From Ottelia alismoides (lineage: Eukaryota; Streptophyta; Magnoliopsida; Alismatales; Hydrocharitaceae): a stretch of DNA of 64,000 nt. Within the stretch, counting starts at the first letter, position 1. Each line of letters opens with the position of its first letter. Of the stretch, positions 60,462 to 64,000 are shown one piece after another. Both the position numbers and the translations under genes were made by a program. The stretch is taken from positions 248,001-312,000 of the forward strand of contig JAZKJV010010762.1 of NCBI GenBank assembly GCA_037367405.1, read 5' to 3'. The notes under the pieces were generated by a model. The model was not told the origin of the DNA. It searched no databases and saw only the letters and a list, made by a program, of their open reading frames with translations.

Positions 60462-61349
60462 AAAATTGTATACAAGTAATATAACACATTTTTTCCTTTT
60501 TTTTCGATCGCATTTTTTCATGTAGTGCATGTGATATATTGTCTCAATCTCTTGGACAATAAACATATATTTTGATATTTTTTATTCTTGGAAAATAGAC
60601 ATATATTTTGATTTTTTTATCCTGCGGATGTCATCTAATTTTGTGGAAATCGAGACAGGAGTGGTATGTTTAGGACAATTCTACGGTCACGAGAATTGAT
60701 TGTTGATATTGTTTAGGCATGTAACTGTTCGTTTTTCGTTTCAGGTATCATCTCAATCGTTGTTATGCCTTGTTACAATGTAATTGTTCCAAAGCATTAT
60801 CCGTGTTGTATTCCCGGTATTAGCGAACATCTGCATATTAATATGACAATATTAAATAATTATATGTTGGGCTTATGCAAGTAACAATTATTCCACTTTT
60901 GCACAAAAAAGTTATGCACTTATCTTCTTAAATCTTATCAGGGTTATGGATAATAAATAATAAAGACTAACTAATAAGTAGAATTTACCATCGTGTTTGT
61001 TGAATTTATTGGATATGATGACCTAACGAAAAGAGCTAAAATATTGCATGGTACACACATTTCTGGGTATCCCTTGAGTGTCAGGGTGCTCCAACACCTT
61101 AGCATTTCAATCCTTGACACGAGAGGGAACTCTGAACATGAAGAGGATGGGGATGAAAGTCTTCACTGGGCACTTCAAACCACGGTTCCACCTACCCAGG
61201 GAGAAAGAGGAGAAGAAAGTGACAGAATTCAACACCAAGGTCTTCTACAATGAAAGCCTTAGGCTGATCTACTAGGACCCTCATGCCAATCAGGCTTAGC
61301 CTCAGCTGAGTTGAAGACTATTATGGTGGGATGTATGTCTAGTATAGGG
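60462..61349. other. Intergenic, no supported gene
   Basis: AT-rich. Open frames at 60993-61275 match nothing I recognise. Confidence 0.45.
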
Positions 61350-62145
61350 TAGGGTTGGGCATTGAATTGGGCCGGCTCGACCCAATCCAAAATCCGACCA
61401 GCATGACCCGATTCAAATTCATCCTCAAATTTTAGTGGACGGGTCGTGGGCACAAAAATAAGCCCGTTTTGATTATCGGGTCAGGTTCGGGCCTGAGAAG
61501 TCCCTAACCCGCAAGCCCCATAACCCAACCTATACGATATAATTATATCCGGCATATTCATGTCCGTTCTAAATACCATATTATAACTTTCATATCCTTA
61601 TTTCGAGTGTAGAGTAAATGTTTAGATCCATTATTAATCATATCAATTAGCGTGGATTGATGACACTACTTTAATATGCAAGATTATTACATTAATGTGC
61701 AAGAATGGGATATGTGTACTCAAGTGTTACAACATGTTCAACTGTGAGTAACTAATATGTATTGGGTAAAGTGCCTGCATCTCCAATAGAATATGCAATA
61801 GTGAATTGAATGGTGTTTTAAGTAGTCATATTTTTTACAACATTTTATTTCCTATATACAACTAATGTACGAACTAGTTAGTGTACTTAAAGTCTTAAAC
61901 GTGCACACATGTATAAGAAATAACCAGACAAATGCAAGAACGGAGCACATGATAATGATGTACATATATGCTCAATTGGGCCGGCCCGAATCGATCCGAC
62001 CCAATTTGTTTGGGTAGGGTTTGGACTTGGGTATGGAATTTGAAAATAAAATGGGCATAGACCCGACCTATTTGCTCATATACTTAAATGGACTTGGACC
62101 ATGCCAACTCAAACCCGACCCGACTCGGCCTGATACACATCCCTA
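61350..62145. mobile_element. 796-bp hAT-type non-autonomous element
   Basis: Perfect 8-bp target duplication GTATAGGG (61342-61349, 62146-62153). Termini are TAGGGTTGGGCAT and, read from the right, TAGGGATGTGTAT. Both ends are rich in gacccg/cgggtc and gggccgg motifs, the middle is AT-rich, and there is no transposase frame. Confidence 0.88.
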
Positions 62146-62153
62146 GTATAGGG

Positions 62154-64000
62154 CCAGTGGATGTGCGAATTACAGAGGGAAAAAAGCAGTTTCCAGCAAG
62201 TTTGAAAGATAATAAATGAAAAAGTAATATATACCAAGACATCTAATATATGATGTCATTATTATGAACTTGCGTTATTTCCAAAATTGTTTATTATGAG
62301 CTAGAACCTCCTCATTTGAGCATGTATCTCTCATTTAATCGTAGCATTAGTGAAGAACATTGATAAATATGTTTGAAGGGTCTGTAACGTCCTAACTTGA
62401 ACTTGATCATTTAATAGGGAAAATAAATGCTAGTATATATTCGGTTGGAGCCCAATTTGACCCATTAAAACTGTAGGAACGATGAAACTAATACTAAAAT
62501 ATGGCTCATTTTCAGCAGGTGCAATGCTTTACAATTAATAAGCATATTAAAATGGTAAATAAATATATTTTCATTTAAAATCTCATTATTACATGGAGAA
62601 TGTTTAACTTCTCTTTAAAAATATATCATATTAACAAATAGATTGATACTAGGATGCATACCCGCGCATCGGGACGTAAAATTTATTGTAAAATTTTAAA
62701 AGTATATATAATACCTAAAAAAGATTTTTGGAACATGATGGGTCAAAATGGAACAGTAACATATCTGGAAAAAATGAAGAATGAAGAAGTTATATAAGAT
62801 AAAAGAAGAAATTATGAAAGACTTAGAAGAAGTGGTTGGGAAAAAATCTATTGATGTAAAGTTTATTTATATAATTTAGGTTGGAATTGTAGAGGAGAAA
62901 AAATACAACTAAGAGATCGGACACAAAAGTGTATATGGAAATTCGTGCTAAATAATCATGACTATATTTTTACTCCTGCTTAGTTCTGTTAGTTGTTCTT
63001 CATCGGACCTTTCATTCTGGAAATAAAGTTATATTTTAAAAAGAAAAGAAGATAAGTTATGTTTTAATAAGAAAAATAAAGATTGGTAGAAGTGAAGGAA
63101 AATCAGAAGAAGTAAAAGAATAAAAGTTCAAATATTGAATGTTCTGCTACCGTATACTGGTCATTATAATTAATTTGTAAATTTTGATAGGAATTGCTAA
63201 AGAATTAATATGAATATATTACATGTGTAAATGATTTTATACCATACGTGAAACAAATAAGAATTTATTTTTCCCATGAGAGGTAAATATGTGAAATTGA
63301 ATTTAACTCATCAAAATAATTATAGATAAAATAATTGATATTTTTAAATAGCATATAAACATGTGCTTCATACAATAAACCTTTTATCTCATTTTTATCA
63401 CATTTATTTAATATTCACAGGAACGTATTCATAATCTTGATTTCTTTGGTCATCTTGCTAGAAATTTATATAATTATAGTATTTACAAAGTTTTTCATTA
63501 ATGCTCAAATTTATGAAATCGATATGATTGATTTTAAATACTTCTATAATACTATTATATTGATTTTAAAACTTGTTTTTAAAATGGAGTGATTTCATCG
63601 AATTATTTTAACTCAAGTATTTACAAAATAAGCCATAAACTTAAGCTATTTATTAAACTTTCGAATATTTAAGATTTAATAATAAATTAACTACATATTG
63701 TAGATGATTTAGAACTTATTATCATCTCTAATCTATATTTTTCAATTTTTATAAAGGATATAAATAATATTGTTTTGCCTTCATTTAATTAATGTTAATA
63801 TAATTCTAAATTTAGAAAGAGGTATTGAGAGACATAGAATGTGCATTGATGAAGAGAGAGAGAGAGAGGAACGAATTGGGGTAACTCCAGGGGGAGAGGA
63901 ACAATTTCCTTAACAGGGCATGCTCTCCGCCCAAATGTCCTGTTATGGCATCTGAAATTTTCCCCTTTCAGGATATCGATCGGCAAACCGTTCACCGAAC
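62154..64000. other. AT-rich intergenic DNA
   Basis: No gene or element recognised. A (GA)n microsatellite lies at 63852-63869. Confidence 0.5.

Overview
This is plant nuclear DNA, probably from a monocot with a fairly large, repeat-rich genome. The grounds are a GC-rich first exon, Copia, RTE, L1, hAT and Mutator elements of plant type, and one plant gene with GT-AG introns. No prokaryotic features, tRNA or rRNA genes were seen.

The only host gene I can support is on the minus strand. It is a phospholipid:sterol O-acyltransferase (PSAT, LCAT family). Six exons lie at 58731-58513, 58402-58267, 58007-57863, 38960-38791, 38706-38630 and 9154-8941. All splice phases agree, and they encode the first 320 codons without a stop. 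The remaining exons must lie beyond the left edge. Introns 1, 2 and 4 are short (110, 259 and 84 bp). Intron 3 is 18.9 kb, intron 5 is 29.5 kb, and intron 6 runs more than 8.9 kb to the window edge. Almost everything else in the window is transposon material inside these three introns.

Intron 6 side (1-8940): an LTR-like relic and a young Copia element (Copia-A, 1417-6948) whose LTRs are nearly identical. Intron 5 (9155-38629): a Mutator transposase relic split by a full-length RTE LINE (14-bp target duplication). That LINE is itself split by a second RTE LINE with a 5' inversion of the twin-priming type. Next come a minus-strand LTR-like region and a decayed Copia gag, then a full-length L1 LINE (15-bp target duplication). 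The L1 is interrupted by Copia-B (26085-36129), which is interrupted by Copia-C (28727-33848), and also by an 1165-bp hAT-like element. Intron 3 (38961-57862): an L1 zinc-domain relic expanded into a degenerate array of about 160-200-bp units. It is interrupted by an LTR-like non-coding element (containing Copia-D, which contains a 393-bp hAT-type MITE) and by minus-strand Copia-E. A TRIM-like miniature LTR element and a decayed LINE ORF1 follow.

Upstream of PSAT (58732-64000): a TATA box at 58863-58870, then a Mutator-like long-TIR element starting about 65 bp upstream of it, a 796-bp hAT-type element with an 8-bp target duplication, and AT-rich intergenic DNA. Element boundaries marked by target duplications are read directly from the sequence. 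LTR divergences are counts by eye. Family names come from recognised motifs, not from database searches.
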